Source: Entonaema liquescens (lineage: Eukaryota; Ascomycota; Sordariomycetes; Xylariales; Xylariaceae). From it: a DNA stretch of 64,000 nucleotides. The first letter of the stretch is position 1, and the number at the start of each line of letters is the position of its first letter. The notes below the pieces were generated by a model. That model was not told the DNA's origin and made no database searches. It saw only the letters and a list, made by a program, of their open reading frames with translations. This document shows positions 11,593 through 23,652 of the stretch, in pieces. The translations under genes were made by a program, and so were the position numbers. Location of the stretch: contig CADCSX010000002.1 in the NCBI GenBank assembly GCA_902805475.1, positions 1,736,001 to 1,800,000 on the forward strand, given 5' to 3'.

Positions 11593-12549
11593 TTTATCCG
11601 AGAAGTACCATTCCGCGAGGATCGATAATGAAAAGTTTCGTGTGAATTTTTCCTAAATAATTCTGAGCAAGCAATACTTATTGGAAAGTGTCTTATGGGT
11701 TGGTTTCAGGTTATAGAGCATTATATATTCAAGATGCTAAAATACTCTTTCATGATTGGAGATGTGTGATTGTAAAGGCTAACGCGGTTTAGACGCGCCT
11801 AGCGCTTATTCACGGCTGACCACGGATGTCTTGTCGTCTCCTCGAGCGCCAAGCGTTTCTTTTGACTAATAAATTACGAAAGATAGGAAACCCCAGCTAT
11901 TATATTCTTTAGTCTCCCCTATTACTCTATCATTTAGATAATTCAACATCTTTAACATAGCAGCATACCTACCTTATTTACCACTGCGCAAAAGCCATCA
12001 TGGAGAAGGTTCGACCATTGAACTTTCTACACCTGAACTAATCAGCGCATAGCTACTTTAACTGCTAATGCTACTTTCCTCGACATCGCGCACTCCGCTG
12101 TTTGATGGATACCTATAGTTATGATCTGACTTGAGAGAGTCGTCCTTTCAGCACAAAAAGGGGCGATGCACCTAACGCATCTAATAAGCTGAGATAATGC
12201 TAATAGCCCGCCTTGGATTCTCGCACCTTGGGTGGAATTGCGCTTACTGCAAACGGCCTAGTCACTATGAATCATGATGAATCATTCTAGCTCTCTTTCA
12301 CGTGATATAAGGGGTCTTGGACGAGGTACCTAGGTACTGGTATACCTACATATCTAAGGAGGTAGTCATATAAACCATCAGGATAGCTTTAGGAAAGGGG
12401 ACAGAGTATATATTCGCCAGCATAGCCGTCGGTAAATGTTGTGATCGGTGCAGTTTCTTGTGGGTGTATTCGAGTTTTCTACAAGATTAGAGTAGAGATA
12501 TCAGATTCTTCATTAATACCTACCGTTCGAAACATTACAAGGTCTTTAC

Positions 12550-12567
12550 TTTTTTTTTTTTTTTTTT
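12550..12567 (+). repeat. 18-base poly-T tract
   Basis: Uninterrupted T run in the 5' region of the GST-like gene. Such poly(dA:dT) tracts are commonly nucleosome-poor promoter elements in fungi; that role here is inference. Confidence 0.6.
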
Positions 12568-12633
12568 AACAATAATCCAATATTCACACTGGCCAAAGAC
12601 GACGTGATTGTTCCTCTTTCACCATCTTCCACT

Positions 12634-13452
12634 ATGACCACATCTCCCAGTCCCACCAAACCTATGGACTTCTACGATATTGCTATGAAGCCTCCAGCGG
12701 CGGTAAACCCCTGGAAGGCTCGATTGGCGTTGAACTTCAAAGATATTGCGTATAAGACTACATGGGTTCCCCTTCCTGACATTGGAAAAGTTCGTCGCGA
12801 CCTCAATGTGCCCGCGTGTCGCAAACTTGCGGATGGCAGTGACTTCTATACGCTCCCCATCTTGGTTGACCCTAACACCGACTCGAAAATTGGGGACTCA
12901 TTCGATATTGCTGTCTACCTGCAAAAGACGTACCCTGATTCAGGTGGTGGGGATTTATTCCCCCCTCAACAGCTTGACTATACCTACGACCAGGACCTTC
13001 CCGCGTGGGCACCACCACTATCAAAGCCGAAAGAGGGAGAGTATGAGGAATACTCCAAGTTCAACATGCATATCGACAGGGCATTCAGCGCTCATGTTGG
13101 CCTCGTCGGGTTTAACCTCCCCCTTGATTCGCAGGAAAGCAAGGATGAAATGGTTCGCCGTGCTGGTGTGAAATCATGGGATGATTTCGAGATAAAGGGC
13201 GAGGCGAGAGAGAAAATGATAGAGTCTCTCCATCTTATGCTGGGTGATCTCGCAAAGCTGTTCTCTAAGGACACTACGGGGCCTTTTATCCTAGGCAAAC
13301 AGGTTAGCTATGCCGACCTAATTGTTGGTGGGTGGGTGTACATGATGCGTGGAACCCTCCCGGAAAATGAGTGGGAGGAACTCAGGGGTTGGCACGGGGG
13401 CGTTTTTGGACATTTGTATGATGGGCTACAAAAGTATGCGGAAGTGAAGTAG
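12634..13452 (+). CDS. glutathione S-transferase-like protein
   Basis: Intronless gene of 272 residues with a thioredoxin-like N-terminal half and an all-helical C-terminal half, as in the fungal GST-like (UstS/beta-etherase style) family. The start is the ATG at 12634; the frame runs upstream to GTG 12604 but a fungal gene would not use it. Visible marks are FYDIAMKPPAAVNPWKARLA near residue 13, the TLPILVDP loop carrying the cis-proline, the GDSFDIAVYLQ segment that would bind the glutathione gamma-glutamyl group, and a C-terminal GKQVSYADLIVGGW helix. Expected cytosolic; predicted glutathione conjugation or isomerisation, perhaps detoxification. It converges on the Tom22 gene. Confidence 0.85.
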   Translation: MTTSPSPTKPMDFYDIAMKPPAAVNPWKARLALNFKDIAYKTTWVPLPDIGKVRRDLNVPACRKLADGSDFYTLPILVDPNTDSKIGDSFDIAVYLQKTYPDSGGGDLFPPQQLDYTYDQDLPAWAPPLSKPKEGEYEEYSKFNMHIDRAFSAHVGLVGFNLPLDSQESKDEMVRRAGVKSWDDFEIKGEAREKMIESLHLMLGDLAKLFSKDTTGPFILGKQVSYADLIVGGWVYMMRGTLPENEWEELRGWHGGVFGHLYDGLQKYAEVK

Positions 13453-14433
13453 AGTTCACTTTTATCTATTATACTGTTAGGACTGGATAAGTGAGTCCTT
13501 GTAGTTTTATATGATGTATTAATAATATCTAACAGTAAAACGGACGGCTCTCAACTTGACCAGTATCCTGTAAACTTACGTTTCCTAGGTGTGAATAGAT
13601 TAAGCCCATGGGTTACAATAGGATCGAATTAGCATAGAACAGGCCGAGCCGGGGACTTTCTTCTTCTAAAACAGTCCGACCAACAGAAAACGGCCATGGT
13701 AAATCTTGAATAGGGGGAGGCCCAAGAATCTCAAGGGTACATCTTTGAAGAAAGACTAAAAGCTGGGTGCCAGGCCACTGATGTGGTGTTATATACCTCC
13801 TGAACAGTTTTATGAAGGCGATGATGGTAAAGAGGTATGTGACTTGTACTTCAATTCCCCAACCATCGGAATGGGGGAACGCCTCATGTTCCCTCGTCCT
13901 AAGCTACTATTTCTCAGTCAAACACCTAGATAAGTATGAGTAGAGCATGTGTTTTTTATTTACTTATTTTTTATTAATTTCTTTTTTCCGTATTAAGGAG
14001 ACCACTGCAATAGGCAATGAAGTTGCATTAATGTTCATAAGCTGCGCGCAAGCAAAATACAAGGACGGCGAATTGATGAGTAAAGTTAAATCAATTCATA
14101 CGGCCTAGAGCGCTTCCAGCCTGTGCAAACATATCCCTGCCAATTAACCGGTCGTAATGCCAAATTATGATACAAGGTGAGGTTCTTTGTGAACCCGTAT
14201 CGCCAGAGCCGAGAGTTTCCTTTCCTTCCCCTTCATGAAAGCAATGTTGCAAGCGTGCAAACAATGTAACATGAGAACCAGTAGTTATGCCTGGAGGACC
14301 TATCGTTCTGCGTAGAGCAAGACTAGACGCTCAACAAGGCCAAATCCTGCATATGAACCGCTGTGGACTTTGATGCAGTGCGCATCGAATAGAGTAAATT
14401 ACATATGAGGGGTAACTTCAATGTTGTCATACT
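13453..14433. other. convergent 3' spacer
   Basis: Lies between the converging GST-like and Tom22 genes. There is a T-rich stretch about 13954-13987. I see no gene, RNA or repeat. Confidence 0.4.
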
Positions 14434-15115
14434 TTACAGAGAAGGTCTTGTCTCTCGGTCCATCGCAGCGCCGACTTGCTGAGCTGTCGAAGAGCTGGGA
14501 CCGCCAGAGGCGCCAGCAGTTAGGATCTATCGTGCTTGTTAGATATCACGTCTTCCTTATCTCTGAGTAATAGTAGCAAGGGAGCCTACCTCTCCACCCA
14601 TCTCACGCATCTTCATTTCCTTCTCCATTTCCATCACTTGTTGCTCTTCAGCCCAGGCCAGAGCCCACGGGACGCCCAGAATTAGCGCAGAGGTGCTGAT
14701 TACCCATAGAGTCTTGCCGCCAAAGGAGAAGAAACTCGAGACGGCGCTAGTTGTTGCGTTGACCGTGTTTGCGATCGAGGTACGGGTCTGAGGTGGGATG
14801 ATGTCGCGAAGCGCATATAGGCGCTCAGCGAGAGTTTCGCTAGTAGGGTCATAATCCGATTCCGTCGAGATTTCAGAGTCTATATAGACCGAGTGTTAGG
14901 TAACCAAAGGAAGAGTTCGGAATAAAGCCGCGCAGTGAAGGCGCACAGCGACAACATATTAAACAAAAAAAAAAACAAAAACAAAAAAAAACAAAAAAAA
15001 AGTCCCATCTCTAACAAGCTCATGACGTACCTGTATCAGTGAAATCCTCGTCTTCCTCGGGACCAGCCTGGTCCTCCTGGAAGTGCTCGTCGACAACTTC
15101 TGTAAGCTGAACCAT
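14434..15115 (-). CDS. tom22: mitochondrial import receptor subunit Tom22
   Basis: Central receptor of the TOM complex in the outer mitochondrial membrane, tail-in with an acidic cytosolic N-terminus. Minus-strand exons: 15031 back from the start, 14879-14590, and 14526-14434. The protein shows the acidic presequence-binding region (EEDEDFTDTD), the conserved segment LYALRDIIPPQTR, one membrane segment (GGKTLWVISTSALILGVPW) preceded by polar SAVSSFFSF, and a short intermembrane-space tail. I place the start at ATG 15115 (MVQLTEV..), giving about 155 residues, the usual fungal length. The frame also runs in-frame to an upstream ATG at 15256, adding 47 Pro/Asp-rich residues; both ATGs have A at -3. 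The first intron holds an A-rich tract (T-rich on the plus-strand complement). Confidence 0.9.
14964..15001. repeat. A-rich low-complexity tract inside Tom22 intron 1
   Basis: Runs of A broken by single C's. On the coding strand this reads as a long pyrimidine-rich intron segment. It is low complexity, not a mobile element. Confidence 0.7.
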
Positions 15116-15256
15116 TGCGATTTGCGAACCGTTTATGTTGTTTCCGTTGACGAAGAAGTGTTGTAGATCGAGTTGTGGAATCGGGTCTTGAGCTGGAATA
15201 ACGGGAGAATTTGGAGGAGCAGGAGGAAAATCTTCTGAATCCGATAAAGAATCCAT

Positions 15257-16108
15257 TGCTATCGGCTAGCAGGGGGTGTCTTTAAAGCTTTGTTTTCATT
15301 GGAGCGTTACGACGTGAATAGACGCTATTTCGACAGTCGTCGAGAAGTATTGCACTGTGTCAATATTTAAAGTGCAATTATGCAGCAGCGAAATCTGCAC
15401 TTTAGGCATACACTAACCTTGTTAAATACATATACACCGTATTTAATCCGCATTACCCCTCTGAACCCCTCCAAACGACTGTCTTTATTACGCTATCTAA
15501 CAACCCCCAGGCATGGCTTAGGTTAGGTACTCAACCCACCATTACCTATGGCTACATAATTACCAGTGACGTCATTGGCCAGCCGAGTAGATACCTACAT
15601 AGGCTTGGTTCCCATGTCCGATCAAATGTAACTTTACCAGATATTTAATTGCCCAAGTTTGAACAATACGCAGAGATAATTCAAACAGATAAAAATAGCT
15701 ATCAACACTAGGTACTATCACATACTAGATAGGATTACTTGAGTAGACGAATGTACGTTAATTTGCCTGAACACACTAGGTTAGAATAGTTTAGTTGTTG
15801 TCCAGTCCCTATATATTAGTTAGGTATCTCATATATACACCTACGTACCTATAATTAGATATAGGTACCTGGTATATAATCATGTAACGCGAGCAACTTA
15901 ACACCGGCAACATCCCCTATAAATCAAACAAGTTCAGCTAGGTATAACAAATATATTAACACTGATGTATTAAGGCATCCTGTTCTAAAACGGAAAGGAT
16001 ATTTACTCTATCTCATAAAACCTATAAGTGCTTACTTTTCGCTGTACCAAGTCAGAATATCGTCATAACCGAAAATAGAATCAAACAATGTCTCATGAAG
16101 CGCGTGCC
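15257..16108. other. AT-rich spacer with tom22 promoter
   Basis: Holds the 5' side of tom22 and the 3' side of the antiporter gene. Several copies of taggtac-type motifs (about 15531, 15711, 15861). No gene recognised. Confidence 0.4.
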
Positions 16109-19100
16109 TCAGCCCTTGTTGGGCGGGGAGTCTGCAAACCGTATCCCTCGTCTCGCGGGAGGTACTCTAGGGGTATCATCATCCTCACTATCGCTGTCTT
16201 CAGCCCCACCGCTGTCCACACCTAACGCGGCCTCCCTTCTTCTCCTCTCTGCAGGTGTTTCCCCAATATCATTATCCTCGCGGACGCTAGCGAAGGCTGC
16301 CAATCGCCGCCTTCTCTCAACAGCCGTTTCAGGCGTGTTTGAAGTTGGACCTGGCTCTGGGTCTGTCGTTGGACTGCGTCCACGGGGAGGCTCCGGACGG
16401 GAAGGAGACTTGCTTGTTTCTCGGGTGGTACTATCGCTTGCCTGGGTCACACTAATCTGAGGGTGGATTGGGGCCTGGGTTTGGGGCTGGGCTGTGCTTG
16501 TGCCGGGTGCTTCTCTGGCCATCGATTTCACCGCCGGGTCTGCGTTGGACTGATCTACCACCTCGCGGCGGGTTTTGGCATCCAACTTCCGCACTTCCCT
16601 CAAGAAATCATCCTTGGTCATGCGTTGTCCCACACCACCGATCGTGAAACGAATTCCTCGATCGTCCTCTACGCCCCCTTTAGCTGGGGCGGCAGCATCC
16701 TTCCTCCTTTGGTCAGCAGCACCCCCACGATTGAAGCCTGGCCATCCTCCCGTCTTTGTCTTGGCTTCAGATTTGCTACTTTCAGTCTGAGCAGGTTCTT
16801 GCTCAGACGATGCTTCAGTCTTGGGCGCTGCTTTATCAGTTGGCTTGACCAGACCACCCATTCCCATATATTTCAAACTGGTAGCTACATAGTCTCTACC
16901 ATCGCTTCGATCAGTAGGAAGATCATACTTCCTTACGACTTCTCCGTCTTCATCTTCCACAATGATCTGTACACGGGTTAGTTTAATCTGTTATTATATA
17001 AACAGGATATCATGCTTACCGTATTGCCGAACTGGTATGCTCTAGCCGGTTCATGCTTCCGTTCAATCTTTGCCTTGTCCTTACGTTTCTGGGCCTCCTC
17101 ATCACGCCACTTTCCAATGCTTTTCTTGAGTGACTCGTATGTCCATCCCGGCTTCTGAGTCTCAGCCTTGGCCTTTTCCTTAACTTTATGTAGATCTTGA
17201 ATCGGTTGATGTCCCGTTTCCTCGACTGCAAGGACTTGACCGTCGTGATCCTCAATTATGATATGGTCGCCCTCGTCAAACACTTCTACTTCATCGCGCT
17301 GCTCACCTCTGGATGGCTGCTCACGGCCCCTCTTAGGTTCCGACGCACGTTCCTTTGCTACATTCACAGCTCTCTCGACGTCTTTTTCGCTGTCTTTCTC
17401 GGGGAGATCCTCCGAGGGCGAGCTGGGACTTTCTTGCCTTGGGGACATAGGTGGAACAGAATCGGATGGTGACATAGGCTCTGCTATTTCGCTCGGGCTT
17501 CTTTTCTGGGGGAAGATAGCAGACTGGCTTACGGGCCCACCGGGCCCAATACCATCATCCCACTTTCTTCTACTACGGCGCCGAGAAGAAGCACGGCTTC
17601 CAGCCCTACTAGGGTTTTCCTCCTCACGCTGTCGCCGCAGGAACTGGCCAGGCATCCCAGTTGGAGGTAGTGTTCCTGGTGGAAATTCAGGTAGCTTCAT
17701 TTCCTCATAATCGGTATCTGACATTGTTCTGGCTTGTGATCGCGATTGGGATGAGATTCGTGGTAAGCGGCTCATCCACGCAGGACCTTCTTCTGTAGCA
17801 GTAGTGAAGGACATGGTGAGGGATAAGGTGTTGATACGTTTGCCTAGAGTGAACACGGCCACTGAAGAGCCATGAACAATAATGGAGGCAATCACCATGA
17901 AAGTAACGATAGGCCATACAAGGATAATAACATTGTAGAACTCGGTGGTACCTTTCTCCGGCAACTCGGCTTCGGGAATTGTATGCTCAGTTTCCAGCTC
18001 GGCACGAGCAAGTAGGGCAACAAAGATAGCACCTACACCAATTGGACCGAAATGTCCGGCGAACAGAGCTTCTCGCCACGTCTTAACATCGGGGATGAAT
18101 GGTTTGAGGAGCATCATAATCGGAATTCGGCGGAAAAGGATGACAAAGATGGCCATAACTACCAGCCTCCAGGCAGAAAGGCCAATATCAACGTTGTTGT
18201 ACTGTTCCCAAGGAATAATAGTACCGAGATAGACGAAGTAAGCCAAGTTGATTAGCAGATCAATAACGTTTGACACATGCGACTCTTCTGTCTTCTCGCT
18301 AAACCAACCATCGTTTGAGAAACCAACACCCGCAGCGAATCCGACGAGCAAGTCATCTGTGCCTAAAATACTACCCGACCCCGCGCAGAATAGAGCTAAG
18401 GTGAAGTAGAAGACAAGAAAACTTTCGCGGTCGATTAAGTCGTGTCTTTCAGCGTATTTGATACCATGTCGTGCAATATACCCTATTAGAAATCCATACA
18501 CGGCGCCGAAAATACACTCGTAAAGGACGGTATAAACAAGCCAATGATATGTCGTTTCTTTGGCGTCCAAATGTTCTTGTAGTAGATACAGGGAAAGGTA
18601 GATAAAGGGGAAAGCCATACCGTCGTTGCAACCAGACTCGGCAGAGAGCAGATCCCTCAAATGCTTCGGTACTCGTTTCGCAAATTTGCCCTTACCAACA
18701 ACGGACGAGGCGAGAACAGGATCCGTAGCGGTAACGCAGGCCGCAACAACCAAGCTCTCGAGCCAAGATAGTATCGGGAACATCCACCAGACGATCAAAC
18801 TTGTAATCAGCCATCCAAACGTCATGACGGGAAGCAATAAAACACCACAGATTTCCAGTGTCTTTCCATATAGTATTTGGGCAATTCTACTCCGACGGCG
18901 AAACATTGAACGACCAAGACAATTCGGGAAAATTCAAGGGTAATCTCGTCGACATTTCCCCATGAGGCGGGATCAATCAGATTCGCAGCGTGAGGACCAA
19001 ATATGACACCACAAATAGTGGCAATAGTCGCTTCACCAATATACATGCGCTCCTTGATGACGGAAGAACAAAGCATGAAAAGTGAAGTAAACCCTCCCAA

Positions 19101-19151
19101 GATGATATACACCAAATGGGGTTTGGTAATAGAGAGATGATCCCACGCCAT
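16109..19151 (-). CDS. Na+/H+ antiporter, fungal Nha1/Sod2 type, one-base frameshift
   Basis: Plasma-membrane alkali-cation/proton antiporter (CPA1/NhaP-like). Exons 19151-17020 and 16966-16109 give 996 residues once one missing base is allowed. The N-terminal 430 residues hold about twelve helices with the ion-site marks ATDPVLASS (Asp about 144) and ESGCNDGMAFPF (Asn-Asp about 176-177). The remaining more than 500 residues are a hydrophilic Ser/Arg/Glu-rich cytosolic tail, including a conserved short block EVEVFDEGDHIIIEDHDGQ, as in fungal Nha1 proteins. Near 18839-18842 the coding strand has four T's; a fifth would join MERHWKSVVF to LLLPVMTFGW. The frame is perfect on both sides, so I suspect a base-calling error. 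The tail is expected to be regulatory (osmotic and salt signalling). Confidence 0.87.
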
Positions 19152-22100
19152 TGTGTATAGTAGCGTCCCCTGGACGGCTCGGATTGGGCGTCCGCAGGGG
19201 AAGAAAGGAATACGGAAGACCGCAGCCTACGAGTCGAGGTTCAGGGAGGACGTTGGTCGGACGAGGGTGTGTATATTGGTTTCTTTGCTGATTGCGAAAA
19301 GAGTCCAGGAGGTGAGGCAGGACTTGCGACTCCCCAACTTATGAATACGGCTATGGGAAATTTCTGATCTAGATGCATTCAGGATAATGGTTTGCATGCC
19401 AAGTAACTGGCAGACTAGCTATACAATGGGCTAAGATGAGATGCAAGTAAAATAAAAACCGAGATAGCCGCTGAGTGCGATAATCTGAAGATCGCTAGCA
19501 CATTTGATTTTTTTTTTTGTTTACGCGTAGGGGGGGCGGCTCATGAAGGAGGGGATGCGCCGCGGCAACACGAGCATCAAGCAAATAGAAGATGCAGGGG
19601 CAAGATCAGGTTATTTGTCTCTTGATGCCCAGTTTTAAGAAGATGAGACAATAAATAGAAAAATAAGAAATAAGAAAAAGACCCGAGGAAGGGGGGTTTG
19701 CTGCAAGTACAAGAAGCAACAGCGTAGTGACAGAAAGAACTGGCAACTTCGAAGTTTTTGTACTTTGTAATAAAAAAAAATTGTACAATCTTGAGCAACA
19801 GCTCCTGTCGGCCTTTCGTAATGATGAATTTGGGGTTTTAATGGGACCCGACTCAATGATCCTAGTCATTTCCTAGTTACTACCCTTGTAAGTCTAGTGG
19901 GACTTTGGGCAGAGCGTGCAGAGCTTGCATGGGGGTATCATGCATGCCGGCTAGGTACTTGCGGACCTCTGATAGGCCTTGTGGCGGTGAGTACCTATCA
20001 TGTATTTACGGGTAACCAAATCCTTGCTGCTTTTACCAACTTCAACATTCTTAGTACTCACATCTTTCTCGACGCGGATGACTCTGAATATGGCCCGGCT
20101 TACCACCTAAGTAACCTGCAGAAGGGGTAACGAACCAATAGCTTAATGTAATTGAGGCTCAACCAAAACGAAAGCTGATTTCAAGCGGGGATTGGAATTC
20201 TAGATGGAAAATGCGGAGTGTGGAAGAGTGCGGGGGGCTACACTAAAAAAACTAAGACATCGGTGAAGCTCGGCTTTGTCTGCATTCGTAACTATATCAA
20301 ATACATAATCCATAGTTATAGTTATGTATAAAATCCAAGCCGATTCCCCCGTGTGTTCCATACCCGTAGGACACGCAACCTCGAAATGAACCGGCGGAAT
20401 GTTGTCGACGGCTGATGCCTCCGATGCTGTGGAACTCGTCTTGTCATTCCACACAGCCCACACAGCCCACGCTGTCGAGCTCCCGCCTGCTTGATAGGTT
20501 AGGTAGTTATTTTAAGTAGTTCAAGTATGCTCTTGGGGATGCCTCGTTTGTGCCGAGATGCCGTAGATTCCCGGAGAGTATTTTCACTCTCAGAAGTCCG
20601 ATAACATCAAGGTCCCGCGGAAGATGATGCCATTATAGATTGGCGTGCTTATTTATATGTAAGGAGACATGTGATTGTTAGGTCAGAGATAGGCAAAAGA
20701 TAGACAAAAGATATGATATATGATTCTTCGTAGATCACACCTGCTTTTATGAAATTGGTGCATTTAACATACGATGATTAGATCTCTCAAGTGAAGACCT
20801 GGGCAAGATAAGGAAAAGATAGGCTGAGCTAAAGCTACTATAGTTCACTAAAAGTTGCCGAAAGTTGCTGAAAGTTGCTGAAGAGATAAAGCAGCAGGGC
20901 GCTAAACTCGAGCCGGAAAAGCCACTGCTTGGAGTGTACAAGAACGGTACTTGAATGTTTCAATTTCCACGAGGAATAGGTCGGTCTAAGACTTTGTTCC
21001 CGATCCAATGTTTCTTCAATATTCGACGCTTTCATTACCTTATTCCGAAACTTTCTCTCAATTACTACCGAAATGATTGGTCCATTTAAAGGAAACAGCA
21101 TTCACTTATATATGATTGGATTGTATTACCAAGATCTCATTTCGAGACCGATCTTTTAATTTACAACCTCCTGCTTCTTAATTATTAAGTCGTAACAGTG
21201 GCGCAACTGACGGGTGAAAGAAGAAAAACCAAACAGAAGAAGAAAAAAAAAATTCAAAGAAGGTCGTGGCGTACCATGCCCATGTTCAAGGTGACATTAA
21301 GTCCTCTTGGCGGCTCTTACAAGACTCCAATCGTCCCCATCACATGACGTCGTTTTTGCTCGCTTACATGCCTCCGCCGTCCCGTATCAGCCAACCTGCG
21401 CATCGGCTTAGCACTGCCCAAGGGCCTACTCGGACTCGGCGTTCTGGGCATCCAAGACCCAAGACATTGGCAACCAGAATCCGTTTGTTATGATCAGACT
21501 ACCTGTTTCCTGAGAGAGCGGAAGACGTCGTAGCAAGCTTTGTTCAAGCTTTTCTCAGAGCATGCCGAGGTCTTCTACTACTACGACAAGAGATGAGATC
21601 TTAGCAATGCCGAATTCGTCTCAGTTCACCGTGTCCCCGGCGTGTTTCCCCGGCCATGCCGGTATCCGGATGTCTCACCGGGCGCACGTGGGGGTTGCTG
21701 TCCAACTTACATAGGTTTCACCACACAGGCTGATGTTTTTGGGCTGCGCAAGCACAGCAGGAGATCGGATCACGAGACTATTTGAACGTCCGTCTGCGGC
21801 GTGAAAGATCTAGACACAACCTATAACCAACCCATACCCATGTGTAGTGGTAGTAGCTGTTCTTGTCGCCATTCGGCTTGTTGCATCCTTGGGCGCGCAT
21901 GCAGTTCCCAAGTTCCGGGATTACGGTCCCCTTAATTCAACGACTCAACATTCAGTGTTAATTCGTTGAGAGATCCCGACAACAGCCGGGCTCACTCAAC
22001 CTTTGGATTTCGCGAAGAACTACTTTTATGAATTGTTCTACAGAATTTCGATCCTACGATATTTTTATGGTGTTGAACTTGACTTCCCTTTCACGTAGGA

Positions 22101-22960
22101 CTAACACGCCCAGATATTATTTCGAAGAACATTCCCACTTTAAGTTCGCGTTCGCGAGAGACGTACGCGTCACCTGTGTACACTATTTCACTGCTACATT
22201 TATATACGGGGTCCACTGATGACGCGATACAGTATCTCGACTTATCTTTTCAGAAGCCTTTCAGTGTTGGTTTTGTATCTTTCTGACCGAGATTCAGCTT
22301 CTTGGCAGCTGATCCGGCAGTCCCGCTATTGCCACTAAATCCGTAGCTCGATGGATCTTTGTGCGAAGATACGAAGACTTACGAATTGTGTCCTTTGGTA
22401 GGAGTTAATCCAGAAATTTCTGCAATCATTGTCAACACCTACAAATCATCAGACCCGAGTAGGCCAAGAAATTAGTAAACATTGCTAAAAGCCTATCTTA
22501 GTATCTTTATATAATAATAAAAAAAAAATTTAAAAAAAAGAACTCGTAACTACCGTAAGGAGAACTCTTTCATGTACACATGCATTAATTAGCATAGCTG
22601 TGATTAGTTATGATATCAACATGGTGTAACATTTCATAATAGTACATAGTAGTATCGCGAGTCTCATCAACTACGCCAGGTCATAAAAACTGGTGTAGGT
22701 CAAATGTGCCGTTTCAGCCTTGGTAAAGATGAGATTTAAGGATCCAATTGCTCACGGTCGGATATATCGGCCATCTTATTGTGGATAGAGCTACAAATAC
22801 CCTGTTAGAAGAAACGCGAATCCCGGCCTTATTCCAATCATCTACCATGTGCACACATTTTACCCCTGCATACCTAGGTGAGCATAACAAACGGGAAACG
22901 ATATCAGTCGTCGAAGGATTATCATCAATCTTGACCCTGAAGACTTCCAAGTACATAATC
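19152..22960. other. gene-poor block, 3.8 kb
   Basis: The longest stretch without a supportable gene. It holds the antiporter promoter near 19152, T runs near 19508 and 19770, a 10-base triple tandem repeat (20851-20882) and mixed AT-rich sequence. Open frames such as 20200-20463 (-), 20838-21101 (-) and 21266-21493 (+) have no recognisable domain or splice partners. Unannotated non-coding RNA or a decayed element is possible, but I see no defining structure. Confidence 0.35.
20851..20882. repeat. three-copy 10-base tandem repeat
   Basis: Unit aaagttgctg, first copy with one change (aaagttgccg), followed by a partial fourth copy. Non-coding. Confidence 0.75.
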
Positions 22961-23652
22961 TTACACCGCAGCCGCAAGACCCTCTACCTTAACCGGGATG
23001 CCCTCTGCCTTGGCAGCGATGGCGTCTCCGAACTCCTCGCGACCTCCAGCAAATACCTTCTCGAAATCGTACTCACTCCAGCGGATGTCGGGGTTGAGAC
23101 CCGCAAACTTCCAGACACCGTCTACTTTGCGGTACCAGTGGACGTTGGTGGAGTGAGCGTGGCCCTTCACAGCGACCTGGCTACGAGTCGTATCCGTGTA
23201 TCGCTGGTGCGGCACACGTAGCTGATGTGTACCAACGACCTCCGTGTCCGATATCTTCTGCCACTTGGTACCACCGATGAAGTGCTGTGTCTTAAGAAGC
23301 GGGTCCCCCAGCACTGCCGGCGACGAGACCATGGTAATGTACTCCTCTGCCGGCATCGCCTCCCAAAGTTTGTCTAGAAAAGAGCGGTAATCAATCTGAT
23401 ATAAAGTTAGTTCATGATAGAAGGCTCTTATCTCGTGGATAGGTAACATACGCGCAGAGTGGGAGCTATGCAGTTCCGCAACCTATTCCAGTCCTTGGTG
23501 TCGTAGCTGTCAGCCCACTCGACCAGACAGGCCTGCAAACCGAGGTAATCTAATCATCATTGTTAGAATGCACAATTCAAAATTCGATGCGACCTATGCT
23601 AGCAAGGATGTGTTTGTGCCATACCCTCGAAACTGATATTTCCGGTAGCCAT
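22961..23652 (-). CDS. scytalone dehydratase
   Basis: Lyase of the DHN-melanin pathway: dehydrates scytalone to 1,3,8-trihydroxynaphthalene and vermelone to 1,8-dihydroxynaphthalene. Minus-strand exons 23652-23625, 23549-23452 and 23395-22961 give 186 residues. The catalytic set known from the rice-blast enzyme is present with a constant offset of five: Tyr25 and Asp26 (WADSYDTKDW), Tyr45 (IDYRSF), His80 (KTQHFIGG), His105 (VPHQRYTD), Ser124 and Asn126 (AHSTNVHWY). Cone-shaped NTF2-like fold expected, cytosolic or vesicular. The first exon is only 28 bases, which is usual for this gene family. No polyketide synthase, THN reductase or melanin regulator lies in the window, so the pathway genes must be dispersed if present. 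Confidence 0.95.

Larger units (their letters stand above)
11166..12633. promoter_or_regulatory. divergent spacer, SDR / GST-like gene
   Basis: About 1.5 kb holding the promoters of the SDR (-) and the GST-like gene (+). It contains a diverged direct repeat (11361-11592), a ggtacctaggtac palindrome at 12325-12337 and an 18-base T run at 12550-12567, 67 bases before the GST-like ATG. No gene recognised. Confidence 0.4.

Noticed and set aside
12604..12633. Ten-codon N-terminal extension of the GST-like protein
   Set aside because: It begins at GTG; a fungal gene would start at the ATG at 12634.
16095..18943. Plus-strand open frames of 70-170 codons across the antiporter gene
   Set aside because: They are antisense shadows of the GC-richer antiporter coding region.
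22714..23221. Plus-strand 157-codon frame and minus-strand 87-codon frame around the scytalone dehydratase
   Set aside because: Shadows overlapping or flanking the well-supported dehydratase exons.
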